Shown here piece by piece: positions 45,882 to 56,594 of a stretch of DNA of 64,000 nucleotides. Source of the DNA: Gilvimarinus polysaccharolyticus (GTDB taxonomy: Bacteria > Pseudomonadota > Gammaproteobacteria > Pseudomonadales > Cellvibrionaceae); assembly GCF_001187555.1 (NCBI RefSeq), contig NZ_LFIJ01000002.1, positions 1,364,545 to 1,428,544 on the forward strand. Direction: 5' to 3'. Numbering within the stretch: the first letter of the stretch is position 1; each line of letters starts with the position of its first letter. Under the pieces are notes generated by a model. That model was given only the letters and a program-made list of their open reading frames with translations. It searched no databases and was not told where the DNA came from. A program made the position numbers and the translations under genes.

Positions 45882-47186
45882 ATGCCTACCAAACTGCGAT
45901 TTGAAAAAGCTTTACTGGTATTGGTTGCGTTGACAGCATTGGCGATCGTCGGTCAAAAATGGGTTTTGCAGGAAACCTTCGTTCTTGATCCCGCACAAGG
46001 GTTTGATCACCGGCTGTATAGCGATGTCCTATCGGGGGGCAATACCCAAGCTGAGATTGTTTCGACCGAGGGTGGGCGTTATGAGTGGCGTTGTGATTTA
46101 CGTCCCCAGTTTCAGTATCCATATTGTGGCTTTGAGGTTCGATTGGTTGGCAGCCATACTCAAGGCATCGATTTAAGCAATTATAAGCGTGTTAAAATTT
46201 GGCTCGATTACCAAGGCCCAAATAACAACGTCCGAATTTTTTTACGCAATTTTAATAGCCTTTACAGTATTGTTAATGACGATACCACCACTAAATATAA
46301 CCAGATCGAATTCCCCTACAGCCAAGGCCAGGATTACTACGAATTTAGTTTTGATGACTTTTTTGTAGCCAATTGGTGGGCTCGTGAAAAAAATATTTCG
46401 CCCCAGTTAAGTCACCCCGAGTTTAGCAACGTCGTCAGCTTTGATGTGCAGACGGGATCTGAGCACTTACCCGGCGAGCACCACTTTGTTCTGCGTCGGG
46501 TTGAGTTAGTTGGCCAACGATTTGATGCCGCCGATTGGTACTTGGCTATTATTATTGTCTGGGCTGTGTTGATACTGTTGTTTCTCGGCTATCGCGTATT
46601 AGAGTTAAGCGGTGAGGTGCGCGAGCGCAAAAGGCGTGAACTAGAACTTATTGATGTGAATGAACTGTTGGATAGCCGCTCGCGAGAGCTGGAGGCTAAA
46701 GCCAAGACGGATTCACTGACCGGAGCGTTTAACCGAGAAGGTATCGAAGCGGCCATAAAAGATGGTCTTTGGGAGTGGCGCCACAGTGGCCAGCCCTTGT
46801 CGATTGTGATGATGGATATCGACTACTTTAAAAGCATTAATGATCAGTATGGTCACGGCGTTGGTGATAATATTTTGGCTGGTATTTCAGCTTTGGTTAA
46901 AGAGCATATACGCTCGACAGATTTGTTTGCGCGCTGGGGCGGTGAAGAGTTCGTGTTGGTGTGTCGTAATACGCGGATAAATTATGCGCGGTATATTGCT
47001 GATAAACTACGCGTGTTGATTGCCGAGCATAAGTTTGACGGAGGGTTAACGGTTACGGCTAGTTTTGGCGTATCCACATTATCCGGCAGCCAAAGCGTAG
47101 AGCAATTATTTAAGGCCGCTGATGATGCGTTATACCAAGCGAAAGATGCCGGTCGAAATTGCGTAGTCACCGATGGCAGTGATTAG
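45882..47186 (+). CDS. Diguanylate cyclase with periplasmic galactose-binding-like sensor
   Basis: A 434-residue membrane protein. Order: N-terminal membrane anchor (about 9-25); a periplasmic domain of about 190 residues; a second membrane helix (about 222-243); a coiled-coil linker (about 245-275, 'EVRERKRRELELIDVNELL'); and a GGDEF domain (about 280-430) with WGGEEF and an RSTD inhibitory site five residues before it. The periplasmic part, with 'IDLSNYKRVKIWLDYQGPNNNVRIFLRNFN' and a C-terminal 'HHFVLRRVELVGQ' strand, looks like the jelly-roll of CBM or CIA30-like domains. It may sense a sugar or other ligand and control cyclic di-GMP. ATG at 45882. It is convergent with apaH, 4 bp apart. 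Confidence 0.88.
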   Translation: MPTKLRFEKALLVLVALTALAIVGQKWVLQETFVLDPAQGFDHRLYSDVLSGGNTQAEIVSTEGGRYEWRCDLRPQFQYPYCGFEVRLVGSHTQGIDLSNYKRVKIWLDYQGPNNNVRIFLRNFNSLYSIVNDDTTTKYNQIEFPYSQGQDYYEFSFDDFFVANWWAREKNISPQLSHPEFSNVVSFDVQTGSEHLPGEHHFVLRRVELVGQRFDAADWYLAIIIVWAVLILLFLGYRVLELSGEVRERKRRELELIDVNELLDSRSRELEAKAKTDSLTGAFNREGIEAAIKDGLWEWRHSGQPLSIVMMDIDYFKSINDQYGHGVGDNILAGISALVKEHIRSTDLFARWGGEEFVLVCRNTRINYARYIADKLRVLIAEHKFDGGLTVTASFGVSTLSGSQSVEQLFKAADDALYQAKDAGRNCVVTDGSD

Positions 47187-47190
47187 TATA

Positions 47191-48009
47191 TTAAGCGCCG
47201 TTTTTATGGCAGCGCGTACGAAACAGCTTGCCGTCATCTAAGCGCAATGCGGTTAAACGGCCGCCCCAAACGCAACCGGTATCCAGTGCCACTACATTAG
47301 CCGCGCTGGCCTGTCCCTCTAATGCAGCCCAGTGACCAAATACAATTTTGTGCTTACGACAGGCGTGCTGTTTATGCGCAAACCAAGGTAAAAACTTACC
47401 ACTGCCACTGGTGGCGGTTTTGTTATCTAGCTCAAGCTCGCCATCGGCCGTGCAAAAGCGCATTCGGGTAAAATAATTAGTAATTAAGCGCAGCCGAGCA
47501 TTACCAATCAGTTTGTTTTTCCACACGCTAGGTTTGTTGCCGTACATCTCAGCTAAAAAATTATTAATGTAATCGCTTTGCAGTACCGCCTCAACTTCTC
47601 GGGCATGGGCCGTTGCCTGCTCTAAAGTCCATATGGGCGGAATGCCAGCATGCACCATGGTGTAGTTAAGGCCAGGATCGTGGTGCAATAGTTTGCAGTG
47701 GCGCAGCCAATCGATCAACTGGTCGCAATCGCGGGCTTTTAATAATGAGTTTAATGTGTCGCAATTACTTTGGCGTTTGTGACCGTAGGCCACGGCAATA
47801 AAGTGCAGGTCGTGATTACCCAATACCGCACTAACGGCATCGCCTAAAGAGTATAAATAACGCAGCGTGGCAAGCGAGCCAGGCCCGCGGTTCACCAAGT
47901 CGCCAGCAATCCACAAACGGTCGTGCGCCGGATCAAAATGAATCTTATCCAGTAATCGTTGCAAGGGTTCAAAGCAGCCTTGTATGTCGCCTATGGCGTA
48001 GGTGCTCAT
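47191..48009 (-). CDS. apaH: Symmetrical diadenosine tetraphosphatase
   Basis: Hydrolyses Ap4A to two ADP and also removes NpnN caps from RNA 5' ends. The 272 residues carry the phosphatase motifs DIQGCFEPLQRLL (8-20), GDLVNRGPGS and LGNHDLHF, and the C-terminal 'FGHWAALEGQ' and 'ALDTGCVWGGRLTALRL' that mark ApaH. It lies at the end of the lptD-surA-pdxA-rsmA-apaG-apaH operon, in its usual order. Confidence 0.96.
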   Translation of the reverse strand: MSTYAIGDIQGCFEPLQRLLDKIHFDPAHDRLWIAGDLVNRGPGSLATLRYLYSLGDAVSAVLGNHDLHFIAVAYGHKRQSNCDTLNSLLKARDCDQLIDWLRHCKLLHHDPGLNYTMVHAGIPPIWTLEQATAHAREVEAVLQSDYINNFLAEMYGNKPSVWKNKLIGNARLRLITNYFTRMRFCTADGELELDNKTATSGSGKFLPWFAHKQHACRKHKIVFGHWAALEGQASAANVVALDTGCVWGGRLTALRLDDGKLFRTRCHKNGA

Positions 48010-48060
48010 GACAGTCGTGCCGTATTGTGATTAATGGTTCGTAGCGTGCTCATAAAAATA

Positions 48061-48453
48061 CTAGTGCAAAGCGCTGGGCTGCACCAACGCAAAAGCGGGG
48101 ATTGGTGCGTTAAATTTTTCTCCGTCAGCTTGGCGAAACTCGTAGCTGCCTTCCATAATGCCGGCGGGGGTTGCCAGTATTGCGCCGCTACTATAAGTGT
48201 AGCTGTCACCAGCCGCGATATTCGGTTGCTTGCCAATCACGCCTAAGCCTTGCACCTCTTGTACCTGATTATCAGTGTCGGTAATAATCCAGTGCCGGCT
48301 TAGCAGTTGCGCTGCTTGTTGGCCGTGGTTGTAAATCGTAATTGTGTAGCAAAACACAAAGCGCTGCTGTTGCGGCAACGATTGTTCGGCAAGAAACCCA
48401 GTGTCAACGGTTATGGCAATATTACTTGCAATGTCAGTGGTGCTATCAGTCAT
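48061..48453 (-). CDS. apaG: ApaG protein
   Basis: A 130-residue single-domain protein with an immunoglobulin-like fold, linked to cobalt and magnesium resistance in Salmonella; its biochemical role is uncertain. Conserved parts are '[26 protein letters not shown]' (beta strands) and '[26 protein letters not shown]', the glycine-rich loop. It overlaps the end of rsmA by 8 bp and is followed by apaH, the standard operon order. Confidence 0.95.
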   Translation of the reverse strand: MTDSTTDIASNIAITVDTGFLAEQSLPQQQRFVFCYTITIYNHGQQAAQLLSRHWIITDTDNQVQEVQGLGVIGKQPNIAAGDSYTYSSGAILATPAGIMEGSYEFRQADGEKFNAPIPAFALVQPSALH

Positions 48454-49282
48454 TTAGGTTGTTTTCCGCAGCGGGGATACGCTCATCTACCGCGTCGCTT
48501 AAGGCGATAAACTCGGCCATGGTTAATTGTTCGGCACGCTTAGATATATCAACTGGCAAGCCTTCCATATCGGCTACATCCAGTAAAGTTTTTAACGCGT
48601 TGCGTAATGTCTTACGACGTTGTCCAAAGGCCGCCGTCACAAGCTTTTCTAAGGTTTTGATATTGCCCACCGTGTGAGGCAGCTGGCGGTAAGGGGTGAT
48701 GCGCACAATGGCCGAGTCGACTTTAGGCGCTGGGTCAAACGATCCCGGCGGCACATCAAACAAGGGCTCGACACGGCAGTAATATTGCACCATCACCGAT
48801 AACCGCCCAAAAGCTTTTTCGCCGGGGCTGGCCGCTAGCCGTTTGACCACTTCTTTTTGCAACATAAAGTGCATGTCCTGCACTTGCTCGGCAAAGCTAA
48901 TTAAGTGAAAAATCAGCGGCGTGGAAATATTGTAAGGCAAGTTCCCGACAATACGCAGAGGCTTATCGGCACTGCCTAGGCTTGCAAAATCAAACTTCAA
49001 GGCGTCGGCTTGATGCAGGGTAAACCCCGGAAACTTCTCAAACCGTACGCGCAACCAAGGCACTAAATCACGGTCCAGCTCGATCACATGCAGTGTCTCG
49101 GCACTGGCCACCAGCGGCTCGGTAAGCGCACCTTGGCCGGGGCCAATCTCAACCAGAGTCTCACCTGGGCGCGGGCGAATAGCACTGGCAATACGATGAA
49201 TTACACCGTGATCGACCAAAAAGTTTTGGCCAAAACGTTTGCGCGCGCGATGGGGCGAGCCGGGGGTAAAAGAGTGCTTCAT
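48446..49282 (-). CDS. rsmA: 16S rRNA dimethyladenosine transferase
   Basis: SAM-dependent enzyme (KsgA) that dimethylates A1518 and A1519 of 16S rRNA late in 30S assembly. The 278 residues contain '[11 protein letters not shown]' at the N-terminus, the SAM motif [13 protein letters not shown] (about 45-57), '[13 protein letters not shown]', and the catalytic [14 protein letters not shown]. The start codon overlaps the stop of pdxA by 4 bp (ATGA), so translation is coupled. Confidence 0.97.
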   Translation of the reverse strand: MKHSFTPGSPHRARKRFGQNFLVDHGVIHRIASAIRPRPGETLVEIGPGQGALTEPLVASAETLHVIELDRDLVPWLRVRFEKFPGFTLHQADALKFDFASLGSADKPLRIVGNLPYNISTPLIFHLISFAEQVQDMHFMLQKEVVKRLAASPGEKAFGRLSVMVQYYCRVEPLFDVPPGSFDPAPKVDSAIVRITPYRQLPHTVGNIKTLEKLVTAAFGQRRKTLRNALKTLLDVADMEGLPVDISKRAEQLTMAEFIALSDAVDERIPAAENNLND

Positions 49283-50283
49283 AGATCGGCCTCGCGCCGC
49301 GCGTGAATCATGGTTTGGGCGTAATCAATGGCGGTCAGCAAGCTGCCCGGATCGACTTTGCCGGTGCCGGCTAAATCAAGTGCGGTACCGTGATCCACCG
49401 ATGTCCGAATAATAGGCAAGCCCAAAGTAATATTAACGGCTTTGCCAAAGCCTTGGTATTTAAGTACCGGTAGGCCTTGATCGTGGTACATCGCCAGTAC
49501 CGCATCGGCGCCGGTTAAATACTTCGGCGTAAAAAGCGTATCGGCCGGCAGAGGGCCTATTAAGTCGTAGCCTTCGTTGCGCATGTTGGCTAACAGCGGT
49601 TCGATAGTGTCTATCTCCTCGGTGCCTAAGTGGCCGCTTTCGCCGGCGTGCGGGTTTAAACCACACACCAAAATACGTGGTTGGGCAATGCCAAACTTTA
49701 CCTTAAGGTCGTGCACGGTAATGCTAATAATCTCGCGCAACAGCGCTGGAGTAATCGCATCGGCTACCGCTCTTAAGGGAATGTGAGTAGTTGCCAGCGC
49801 GACTCTTAACCCTTCTGTGGCCAGCATCATGACCACCCGTGGTGTCTGGGTACGCTGGGCAAGGTATTCGGTGTGGCCGCTAAAGGTTACTCCGGCATCG
49901 TTAATAATGCCCTTGTGCACGGGGCCTGTAACTAAGGCATCAAAGTGGCCGGCAGTGCAGCCATCTATAGCAGCATCAAGGGTGTTTAATACGTAGTGGG
50001 CGTTGTCTTTATTAAGCTCGCCAGCAACCGCGTTGGCGGCAAGTGGCACGGCTAAAACATGCAGCGTACCGGCGGCAGGCAAGCGGGCCGCGTCATCGGC
50101 GTTAACAGTAATAATGTTAACTTGAAGGCCCAGTATACCGGCGCGCTGTTTTAGCAGAGTAGGGTCGGCAATTACCACCAGTTCAGCGCGGCTAGCCGTT
50201 TGGCTTAATGCCACTAAAAGGTCTGGGCCAATGCCCGCCGGTTCGCCCGGCGTGACGGCAATACGTGCAATAGCGTGAGTCAT
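49279..50283 (-). CDS. pdxA: 4-hydroxythreonine-4-phosphate dehydrogenase
   Basis: NAD-dependent enzyme of vitamin B6 synthesis by the DXP route. The 334 residues begin '[19 protein letters not shown]', have '[25 protein letters not shown]' (metal-binding histidine), '[16 protein letters not shown]' and '[17 protein letters not shown]', all matching PdxA. Its start overlaps the surA stop by one base. It sits in the standard surA-pdxA-rsmA order; pdxH lies elsewhere in this window. Confidence 0.97.
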   Translation of the reverse strand: MTHAIARIAVTPGEPAGIGPDLLVALSQTASRAELVVIADPTLLKQRAGILGLQVNIITVNADDAARLPAAGTLHVLAVPLAANAVAGELNKDNAHYVLNTLDAAIDGCTAGHFDALVTGPVHKGIINDAGVTFSGHTEYLAQRTQTPRVVMMLATEGLRVALATTHIPLRAVADAITPALLREIISITVHDLKVKFGIAQPRILVCGLNPHAGESGHLGTEEIDTIEPLLANMRNEGYDLIGPLPADTLFTPKYLTGADAVLAMYHDQGLPVLKYQGFGKAVNITLGLPIIRTSVDHGTALDLAGTGKVDPGSLLTAIDYAQTMIHARREADL

Positions 50284-51599
50284 TAAGCGTCGCTGTCGAG
50301 TTCTTTAATATCAAGATAGGCGTTTTCGCGCAGCTCTAGCAGCCACACTTGCAGCTCCTCATCAAAGCGCCGATCGCGCATCATTTGTGCCGCTTTATTG
50401 CGGATCACCAAATCGCTCATGTCCTCTTGGCGCCGGTCGGTAACCTGCAAAATATGCCAGCCAAACTGGCTTTTAAATGGCTCGGTAATTTCATCGATTT
50501 CAGTCGTTGCCATGGCGCTTTCAAAGGCGGGCACAAACATGCCGGGGTTGGCCCAGCCAAGGTCGCCGCCCTCAAGCATAGAGCCAATATCTTCGGAGTT
50601 CTCGCGAGCCAGCTCGGCAAAATCGGCGCCATCTTCAATTTCAGCTTTTATTTTTAACAGCTTTTCTTTGGCGGTATCGTCATCCATGATTTCGGAAATC
50701 TTAATTAAAATATGGCGGGCTTTGGTTTGTTGCACCAGCTGCTCGCCGCCGCCGCGCTGCTCGATATTTTTAAGTAAATGAAACCCCGCGCCCGAGCGAA
50801 TAGGTTTTGATACATCGCCGATTTTTAGCTCGCCCACCACATCGCTAAATAACTCGGGCAGTTGCGCCAGTTTACGCCAGCCTAAATCTCCGCCCTCTAG
50901 CGCGGTTTGATCGTTAGAGTTGGCAATTGCCATTTTGCTAAAGTCTTCACCCGCCAACAGTTGTTGGTAAATATCGTTGACTTTGGTTTCGGCTTTTTTC
51001 ACTTCGTCAGGGCTGGCGGACGATGCTACGCTAATTAAAATATGACCTAAGTGATAATCGGGTGAGGTGGCAAACTTACCATCGCTAGAGGCCAAGAAAT
51101 TGTTAATTTCTTGCTCGGTAACACGAATACGATTATTAACCACGCCTTGTTGCACTTGGTTGATCAGTAAATCGCGGTTGAGTTTCTCGCGCAGTTGATC
51201 GAGCGACATACCTTGCTTTACAAGATCGCTCGCCAGTTCGTCTAGGGTGCTAAAACCGTTGTTGCTCATCACCTGTTGCAGGGTCTGGTTCAGTTGCTGA
51301 TCTGAGATCTCCATCCCGTAGCGGCCGGCCTCTTCTAGTTGCAGCTGTTCTAAGATTAGCTGATCTAAAATTTGCTGGTTAAGCACCTCGGCCGGAGGCA
51401 GTTGGTCGTACTGCCCCTCTAGTCGTTGCAGAACAGAGTTTTTGCGCTCGTCAAACTCGCTTTGTAATACCACGCCATTATCGACCACGACAATCACGCG
51501 GTCTAAAATCTCGGTCTCTGCTTGCGCAACCAATGCGCTGCATAGACTAAAAGCGCCAATCAGGTGGAGCAGTGGGGTTGCTAAACGGGTCTTTATCAT
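50283..51599 (-). CDS. surA: Periplasmic chaperone and peptidyl-prolyl isomerase SurA
   Basis: Escorts outer membrane proteins, notably LptD, through the periplasm. The 438 residues have a signal peptide (about 27 residues ending LVAQA), the SurA N-terminal domain ('[22 protein letters not shown]'), two parvulin domains ('[18 protein letters not shown]...' and '[18 protein letters not shown]...') and a C-terminal helix. I chose ATG 51599; the frame stays open for 48 codons upstream only because it overlaps the end of lptD. It lies 16 bp behind lptD, whose product is its best-known client. Confidence 0.95.
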   Translation of the reverse strand: MIKTRLATPLLHLIGAFSLCSALVAQAETEILDRVIVVVDNGVVLQSEFDERKNSVLQRLEGQYDQLPPAEVLNQQILDQLILEQLQLEEAGRYGMEISDQQLNQTLQQVMSNNGFSTLDELASDLVKQGMSLDQLREKLNRDLLINQVQQGVVNNRIRVTEQEINNFLASSDGKFATSPDYHLGHILISVASSASPDEVKKAETKVNDIYQQLLAGEDFSKMAIANSNDQTALEGGDLGWRKLAQLPELFSDVVGELKIGDVSKPIRSGAGFHLLKNIEQRGGGEQLVQQTKARHILIKISEIMDDDTAKEKLLKIKAEIEDGADFAELARENSEDIGSMLEGGDLGWANPGMFVPAFESAMATTEIDEITEPFKSQFGWHILQVTDRRQEDMSDLVIRNKAAQMMRDRRFDEELQVWLLELRENAYLDIKELDSDA

Positions 51600-51615
51600 A
51601 GGGGTCACTGTTTGT

Positions 51616-54282
51616 TTATCGTAAGTTTTGTTCGCGCTCTTGGTAGCCCAGAATGGTTTTATCCAGTAGGTTACCGACGCGCTCGCTAATGCTTGCCAGC
51701 CCTTTAAGCTGAATGTCGACAAAAAAGCCTTTGTCGTAATCAATATCTTCTACATCACCTAAAATGGTGCCGTCGTTGTAATCGGAGTTAAGCCATTTGC
51801 GCCATAACAAGCGTACCCGATAACAACAATCGCTGTATTCGAACCCAGCAAAGGTGTCGAGTTCCTGCTGGTAGGCTAAATCGTAATTGCTGCGGGCAAT
51901 AATACTCCAGCTATTACTAACGGGTACAAACGCACCTACATCCAGCTGGTTGCGGCTGAGCTCAGTCGGGTCGACAGTGGTTTGTGCGCTGGCGCGACTC
52001 TTGTAAGTGTACGTCAGGCTGATTAGGCGGTTTGCGTCATCGGCGTACTCGATAGTCGTGCCAGCGTTAGACACCTCGTTTTGGTGTTGATCGTACAATA
52101 CATCGCCACTCACTTGCAGGTAATTACCTGCGCGGGCGGCAATGCGGCCGGCAAACTCCGATTGCCGATAAACTTCGGTGCTGGGCTGCAGCGCAGGGTC
52201 TAAGGTAACCCGCGGTGGTGTAAAGCGGTAGATCTGGCCCACACTTATCTCTAGGTGCTCAACGCCGGTTGCCGGCGAGATAAACCGGCTGGTAAAGCCG
52301 ACGCTTAACTGATTGGCGTCATCGATTCGGTCGTAGCCGGAAAACCGCGTGGTTCTAAACAGTTGGTTGTAATCAAAGTTAACGTATTTAGTGTCAAACT
52401 CAAGGTACTTATTGCTTGAGTTAAGCGGGGAGTAGAGCGCCGAGTGATCTTCATAATCGCTGTAAAAATAAAACAGTCGCGGCTCTAGTGTTTGGATAAA
52501 ATCAGCGCCGCCAAGGTTGCCAAAGCGCTCAAAAAACAGCCCCATATCTACACTTGCTTGTGGCACCAGCAGTGATGGCGAATCGTCAAATATAGCGGCA
52601 TCTGGAATGCTGCCATCTGGATCGTAATCGGCCTGCTGTAACTGATAGCTCAGGCTTTTAACACCTACGCGTGGCTTAACAAAGCCCCACTGCCAGCGCT
52701 TGTCCCACGTTATACCGTAATCGGTGTTTAAGCGGTCGCCCACGACAAGCTGATCGGTTGCGAGGTTATAGTATTCGCTAATATCAAAGCGGGTAAATTG
52801 GTTATCAAGGTCGATTTGCCAGTCGCCAAAGCGAAGATTGCTTTGGGCAAATAACTGCGGCACCTGTTTGTAAGGCTCTTGGGTGGATTCATTTAAGTAA
52901 CGAACCTCTTGGGCACTGGCACCCACCACCCAAGTGTCGCCACTGTAGCTAATCTCGCCAAACTTACTAATGCGTGATTGACGCGATACATCGATATCAC
53001 TGCTGGTGACATCGCGCACATAATCGACATCGCTGATGTCGGTGTAATCTATTTGGGTTTTTAGCCGGCTGCGTTTGCCGCCGGTTTGCTCTAGATTGAT
53101 CAGCCAGCGATCTTTGCCCAAGTGTGGGTAGGCCTCGGCTACTGTTTTTTCGCCTAAGGCAATGGCGCGCTCGGCCTGCTTATCGTAGCCGCCGTCATCA
53201 CTGGCTAAAAAGCCGCCCGATACTTGGGTGTCAAAATAAGACGTTAAGTGCCTAACATCGGCATCCCACAAGGTGCCGCGTTTTTCCATAATACGCGGCG
53301 TGATAGTGGCATCCATTTGCGGCGCGATATTCCAATAAATAGGTTGGGCAACCTCAAGGCCGTTGCGCGAGCCGCTACCTATAGAGGGAAACAACAATCC
53401 GCTTTTGCGCTCGTCGCCTACCGGAAACGCCATATAAGGCATGTAAAATACTGGCACGCCTTTAATGAGTAGCCGTGCATGCTTAGCTGTGCCGTAGCTT
53501 TGATCCGAGTGAATGGCAATCTCTGCGGCCTCCATGCGCCAAAACTCATGGTCGGGCTCACAGGTGGTAAAGCTGCCATCGGCTAAACGTAGCAGCCGGT
53601 CGCCAAACTTTTCTAAAGTGCCGGCATGGCCGTGTAAGCGGGTTTGGTGAATCACAAACTCAGCGTTAGTCACCTTGGCATCGCCACTATCGCGTTGCAT
53701 TTGCGCGCGCTCGGCCAAAATAAGCAGGCCGTCTTCTCTTATGGTTACTCCGCCATCGAGCAATAGTTCGCCGGTTTGGTTGTTTAGCTCGGCCCGTTGC
53801 GTGCGCAACATCCGCACGCCTTGGCGCAGCTCGACGTCACCCTCAAGGGTAATCGTCTTGCCGCCACTGGCCGAGGTTTTGTCGGCACTTGCTTCAATAT
53901 CGGTTTGTTCTATGGGGGGCGCATCGGCAGCGGCGGTGTAAGGGCTAACATACGCACCGCAGCAGCCGGCCGGCAGTGCTTGGCGCTGTTGCTCGCTCAA
54001 TTGCTCGCGCGGCATCCAGTCAATACGCGATTGTTGTTCGGGTTGTTGTCCGTCGCGTGGGTAGGTATCTTGTGGTTCTGTGTCGGCATGTGCGCCACTG
54101 TGAGTGAGCACCGTTAACGCCAGCAGCGTAAATGTTGCTTCCTTTATAGGCAGTAATATTTTAGTTTGCGACTTTTGGCCGGGCAGCGCTTGACTGGTAT
54201 ATGTCTTACTGGGCCGTACCTTGTGGGGCAGTGTGGCGGCGCCTTGCAAAGAGTGGCAAATATGATGGTTTAAAACAGCCAT
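51616..54282 (-). CDS. lptD: LPS-assembly outer membrane protein LptD
   Basis: Outer membrane barrel that, with lipoprotein LptE, inserts lipopolysaccharide into the outer leaflet. The 888 residues show an unusually long N-terminal stretch (about 40 residues) before a hydrophobic signal segment, an OstA/LptA-like jelly roll (about 135-260, 'GKTITLEGDVELRQGVRML') and the barrel with 'PVFYMPYMAFPVGDERKSGLLFPSIG' at its start, the LptD hallmark. Cysteine pairs near the N-terminus (GCCGAY, about 102-106) and C-terminus (DCCYRV) fit the inter-domain disulphides of LptD. It is the first gene of the operon and is divergent from amgK. The start is somewhat uncertain because no good ribosome site precedes the ATG. 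Confidence 0.95.
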   Translation of the reverse strand: MAVLNHHICHSLQGAATLPHKVRPSKTYTSQALPGQKSQTKILLPIKEATFTLLALTVLTHSGAHADTEPQDTYPRDGQQPEQQSRIDWMPREQLSEQQRQALPAGCCGAYVSPYTAAADAPPIEQTDIEASADKTSASGGKTITLEGDVELRQGVRMLRTQRAELNNQTGELLLDGGVTIREDGLLILAERAQMQRDSGDAKVTNAEFVIHQTRLHGHAGTLEKFGDRLLRLADGSFTTCEPDHEFWRMEAAEIAIHSDQSYGTAKHARLLIKGVPVFYMPYMAFPVGDERKSGLLFPSIGSGSRNGLEVAQPIYWNIAPQMDATITPRIMEKRGTLWDADVRHLTSYFDTQVSGGFLASDDGGYDKQAERAIALGEKTVAEAYPHLGKDRWLINLEQTGGKRSRLKTQIDYTDISDVDYVRDVTSSDIDVSRQSRISKFGEISYSGDTWVVGASAQEVRYLNESTQEPYKQVPQLFAQSNLRFGDWQIDLDNQFTRFDISEYYNLATDQLVVGDRLNTDYGITWDKRWQWGFVKPRVGVKSLSYQLQQADYDPDGSIPDAAIFDDSPSLLVPQASVDMGLFFERFGNLGGADFIQTLEPRLFYFYSDYEDHSALYSPLNSSNKYLEFDTKYVNFDYNQLFRTTRFSGYDRIDDANQLSVGFTSRFISPATGVEHLEISVGQIYRFTPPRVTLDPALQPSTEVYRQSEFAGRIAARAGNYLQVSGDVLYDQHQNEVSNAGTTIEYADDANRLISLTYTYKSRASAQTTVDPTELSRNQLDVGAFVPVSNSWSIIARSNYDLAYQQELDTFAGFEYSDCCYRVRLLWRKWLNSDYNDGTILGDVEDIDYDKGFFVDIQLKGLASISERVGNLLDKTILGYQEREQNLR

Positions 54283-54537
54283 TAAGGGTATCTACAATCT
54301 TTAGAAGGCGCGCTTAGTCTGCGCGCGGGATTTGGGCCGCCAAGCCCTACGGTTAAGCCGGTCATTCTACTGCATTAAGCCATACAGAGGGAAACCGAAT
54401 TAACCGATGAGCCTTACAGCACCTATCGTATTGGTCAGTATGTAAGCATTTTTTTAACGCTGTTAAAAAGCCTCGGTAATCGTCGTTTGGTAATGGTAAA
54501 TTGACAGCGTCATTAACAACAATAAGAGGGCGGTAGG

Positions 54538-55584
54538 TTGAGTCATAAGCAGGCACGACAAAACGCGTTGCAGCAGTGGGTAAGTGAGGTGCTGCAATGC
54601 CCCATAACATTAACCCGCTGTGCGGGCGATGCAGGCTTTAGGTGTTACTACGCTATGAGTGCTGCCCCCACATTATTGGCGGTAGATGCGCCGCCCGCTA
54701 CTGAGAATACCGCGCAATTTGTAGCCGTGGCCAAACTGTTGCGTAATGCCGGAGTGGTGGTGCCGGATATACACGCAGCCGATGCCCAGCAAGGTTTTAT
54801 GTTAGTGCAAAACCTTGGTCAACAAGAGTTTGGCGGCGCGTTAAACAGCGATAACGCTCTAACTCTGTACGGCGAGGCATTATTTACTTTGCTCGCTATT
54901 GCCCAAGCGCCGGCTGATACCGCGTCGCTGCCGTTATTTGACCAAGCCTTTATGGCGCGCGAGCTGGCCTTGTTTAATGATTGGTTTGTGGGGCCATTGC
55001 TAGGTTTAACACTGAGCGCGACCGAGCAAACTATGCTCGAGGCCACCTTCGAGCAATTAATTGCGCGCGCCCTACAGCAGCCCCAGGTGGTGATGCACCG
55101 CGATTACCACTCGCGCAACTTACTGATAAAGGCCGACGCCAGCTTGGGTGTTATTGACTTTCAAGATGCCGTAATCGGCCCGTTAACCTACGATGCGGTA
55201 TCGTTGCTGCGCGATTGCTATGTGCGCTTGCCTGCCGCCGCCGTGCGCCGCTGGGCGCTGGCCTATGGCGACATGGCCATAGATGCCGGCATCATGCCGG
55301 CTATTGCCGCCGCCGATTACCTGCAAGATTTCGATTGGATGGGGTTGCAGCGCCATATAAAGGTACTGGGTATTTTTGCTCGGTTGCACTTGCGCGATGG
55401 TAAATCGAGCTACCTAAAAGATTTACCCCGCGTTATGGCCTACGTGCAAGAGGTTGCCGCCTGCTACCCAGGGCTACAAGAGTTTGCCGCTTGGTTCGCC
55501 GCCCGCATCACGCCGGCTTGTAAAACGCAGCCTTGGTATCAGCCGCAAGCTGCGTACGACATAACCGTAAGGGGCCTAACATGA
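54538..55584 (+). CDS. amgK: N-acetylmuramate/N-acetylglucosamine kinase
   Basis: Anomeric sugar kinase that phosphorylates MurNAc and GlcNAc at C1 in peptidoglycan recycling. The 348-residue protein has the aminoglycoside-phosphotransferase fold: a catalytic loop HRDYHSRN (187-194), a metal-binding IDFQD (206-210) and 'GFRCYY' near the N-terminus. The assignment to AmgK rests on these motifs and on position: murU overlaps its end by 4 bp and lptD lies divergently upstream, as in Pseudomonas. The start is a TTG at 54538 behind GAGGG; no ATG in that position fits. This route bypasses the fosfomycin target MurA. Confidence 0.92.
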   Translation: MSHKQARQNALQQWVSEVLQCPITLTRCAGDAGFRCYYAMSAAPTLLAVDAPPATENTAQFVAVAKLLRNAGVVVPDIHAADAQQGFMLVQNLGQQEFGGALNSDNALTLYGEALFTLLAIAQAPADTASLPLFDQAFMARELALFNDWFVGPLLGLTLSATEQTMLEATFEQLIARALQQPQVVMHRDYHSRNLLIKADASLGVIDFQDAVIGPLTYDAVSLLRDCYVRLPAAAVRRWALAYGDMAIDAGIMPAIAAADYLQDFDWMGLQRHIKVLGIFARLHLRDGKSSYLKDLPRVMAYVQEVAACYPGLQEFAAWFAARITPACKTQPWYQPQAAYDITVRGLT

Positions 55585-56249
55585 AAGCCATGATTTTAGC
55601 GGCGGGGTTGGGTAAGCGTATGCGTCCGCTCACCGACACCTTGCCCAAGCCGTTAATTCCGGTGCGCGGCAAACCACTTATTGCCTACCATCTAGAGGCG
55701 CTGGCCCGCGCGGGTATTACTCAGGTTGTTATTAATCTCGCCTACCGTGGCGACCAAATTAAAGCGTTTGTTGGCGATGGTACGGCTTGGGGGGTGCAAG
55801 TGGTTTACTCGCAAGAGCCCGAACCGCTAGAAACCGGTGGCGCTATAGTGCATGCAGCCGAACTTTTGGGTAAAGCCCCTTTTGTGCTGCTTAACGCCGA
55901 TATTTTTACCGACTTTGATTTTGCTCAGCTGTTAGCGGCACCATTAGCAAAGGGCGCTCTAGGGCGCTTGGTGTTGGTGCCCAACCCCGATTTCAAGCCT
56001 GTGGGCGATTTTGCCATAAGTGCAGCGGGGCACTTGTTAACGCGAGAGGCCAAAGAGCCTGGTCACACCTTTGCAGGCATTAGCGTACTGCATCCAAGTT
56101 TGGTGCTTAATTACCCTAAGCGGCGAGACTGCTTTGGGCTTGCCGAGGTATTTAATCACGCACTGCAAAAGCAGCAGCTTACCGCGCAAGTTTATAGCGG
56201 GGCGTGGAGCGATGTCGGTACGCCCGAGCGGTTGCGGCAATTGAATTAA
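55581..56249 (+). CDS. murU: N-acetylmuramate alpha-1-phosphate uridylyltransferase
   Basis: Makes UDP-MurNAc from MurNAc-1-phosphate in peptidoglycan recycling. The 222 residues carry the nucleotidyltransferase loop AAGLGKRMRPLTDTLPKPL (about 6-24), with key G-x-G-x-R-M-x-P and the lysine of P-K-P, 'YHLEALARAGITQVVINLAY', 'NADIFTDFDF' (metal-binding aspartate) and the C-terminal 'SDVGTPERL'. The ATG overlaps the amgK stop in ATGA, a coupled pair. Glucose-1-phosphate thymidylyltransferase-type enzymes are similar, but the amgK partner decides the call. Confidence 0.93.
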   Translation: MKAMILAAGLGKRMRPLTDTLPKPLIPVRGKPLIAYHLEALARAGITQVVINLAYRGDQIKAFVGDGTAWGVQVVYSQEPEPLETGGAIVHAAELLGKAPFVLLNADIFTDFDFAQLLAAPLAKGALGRLVLVPNPDFKPVGDFAISAAGHLLTREAKEPGHTFAGISVLHPSLVLNYPKRRDCFGLAEVFNHALQKQQLTAQVYSGAWSDVGTPERLRQLN

Positions 56250-56594
<345 letters not shown>

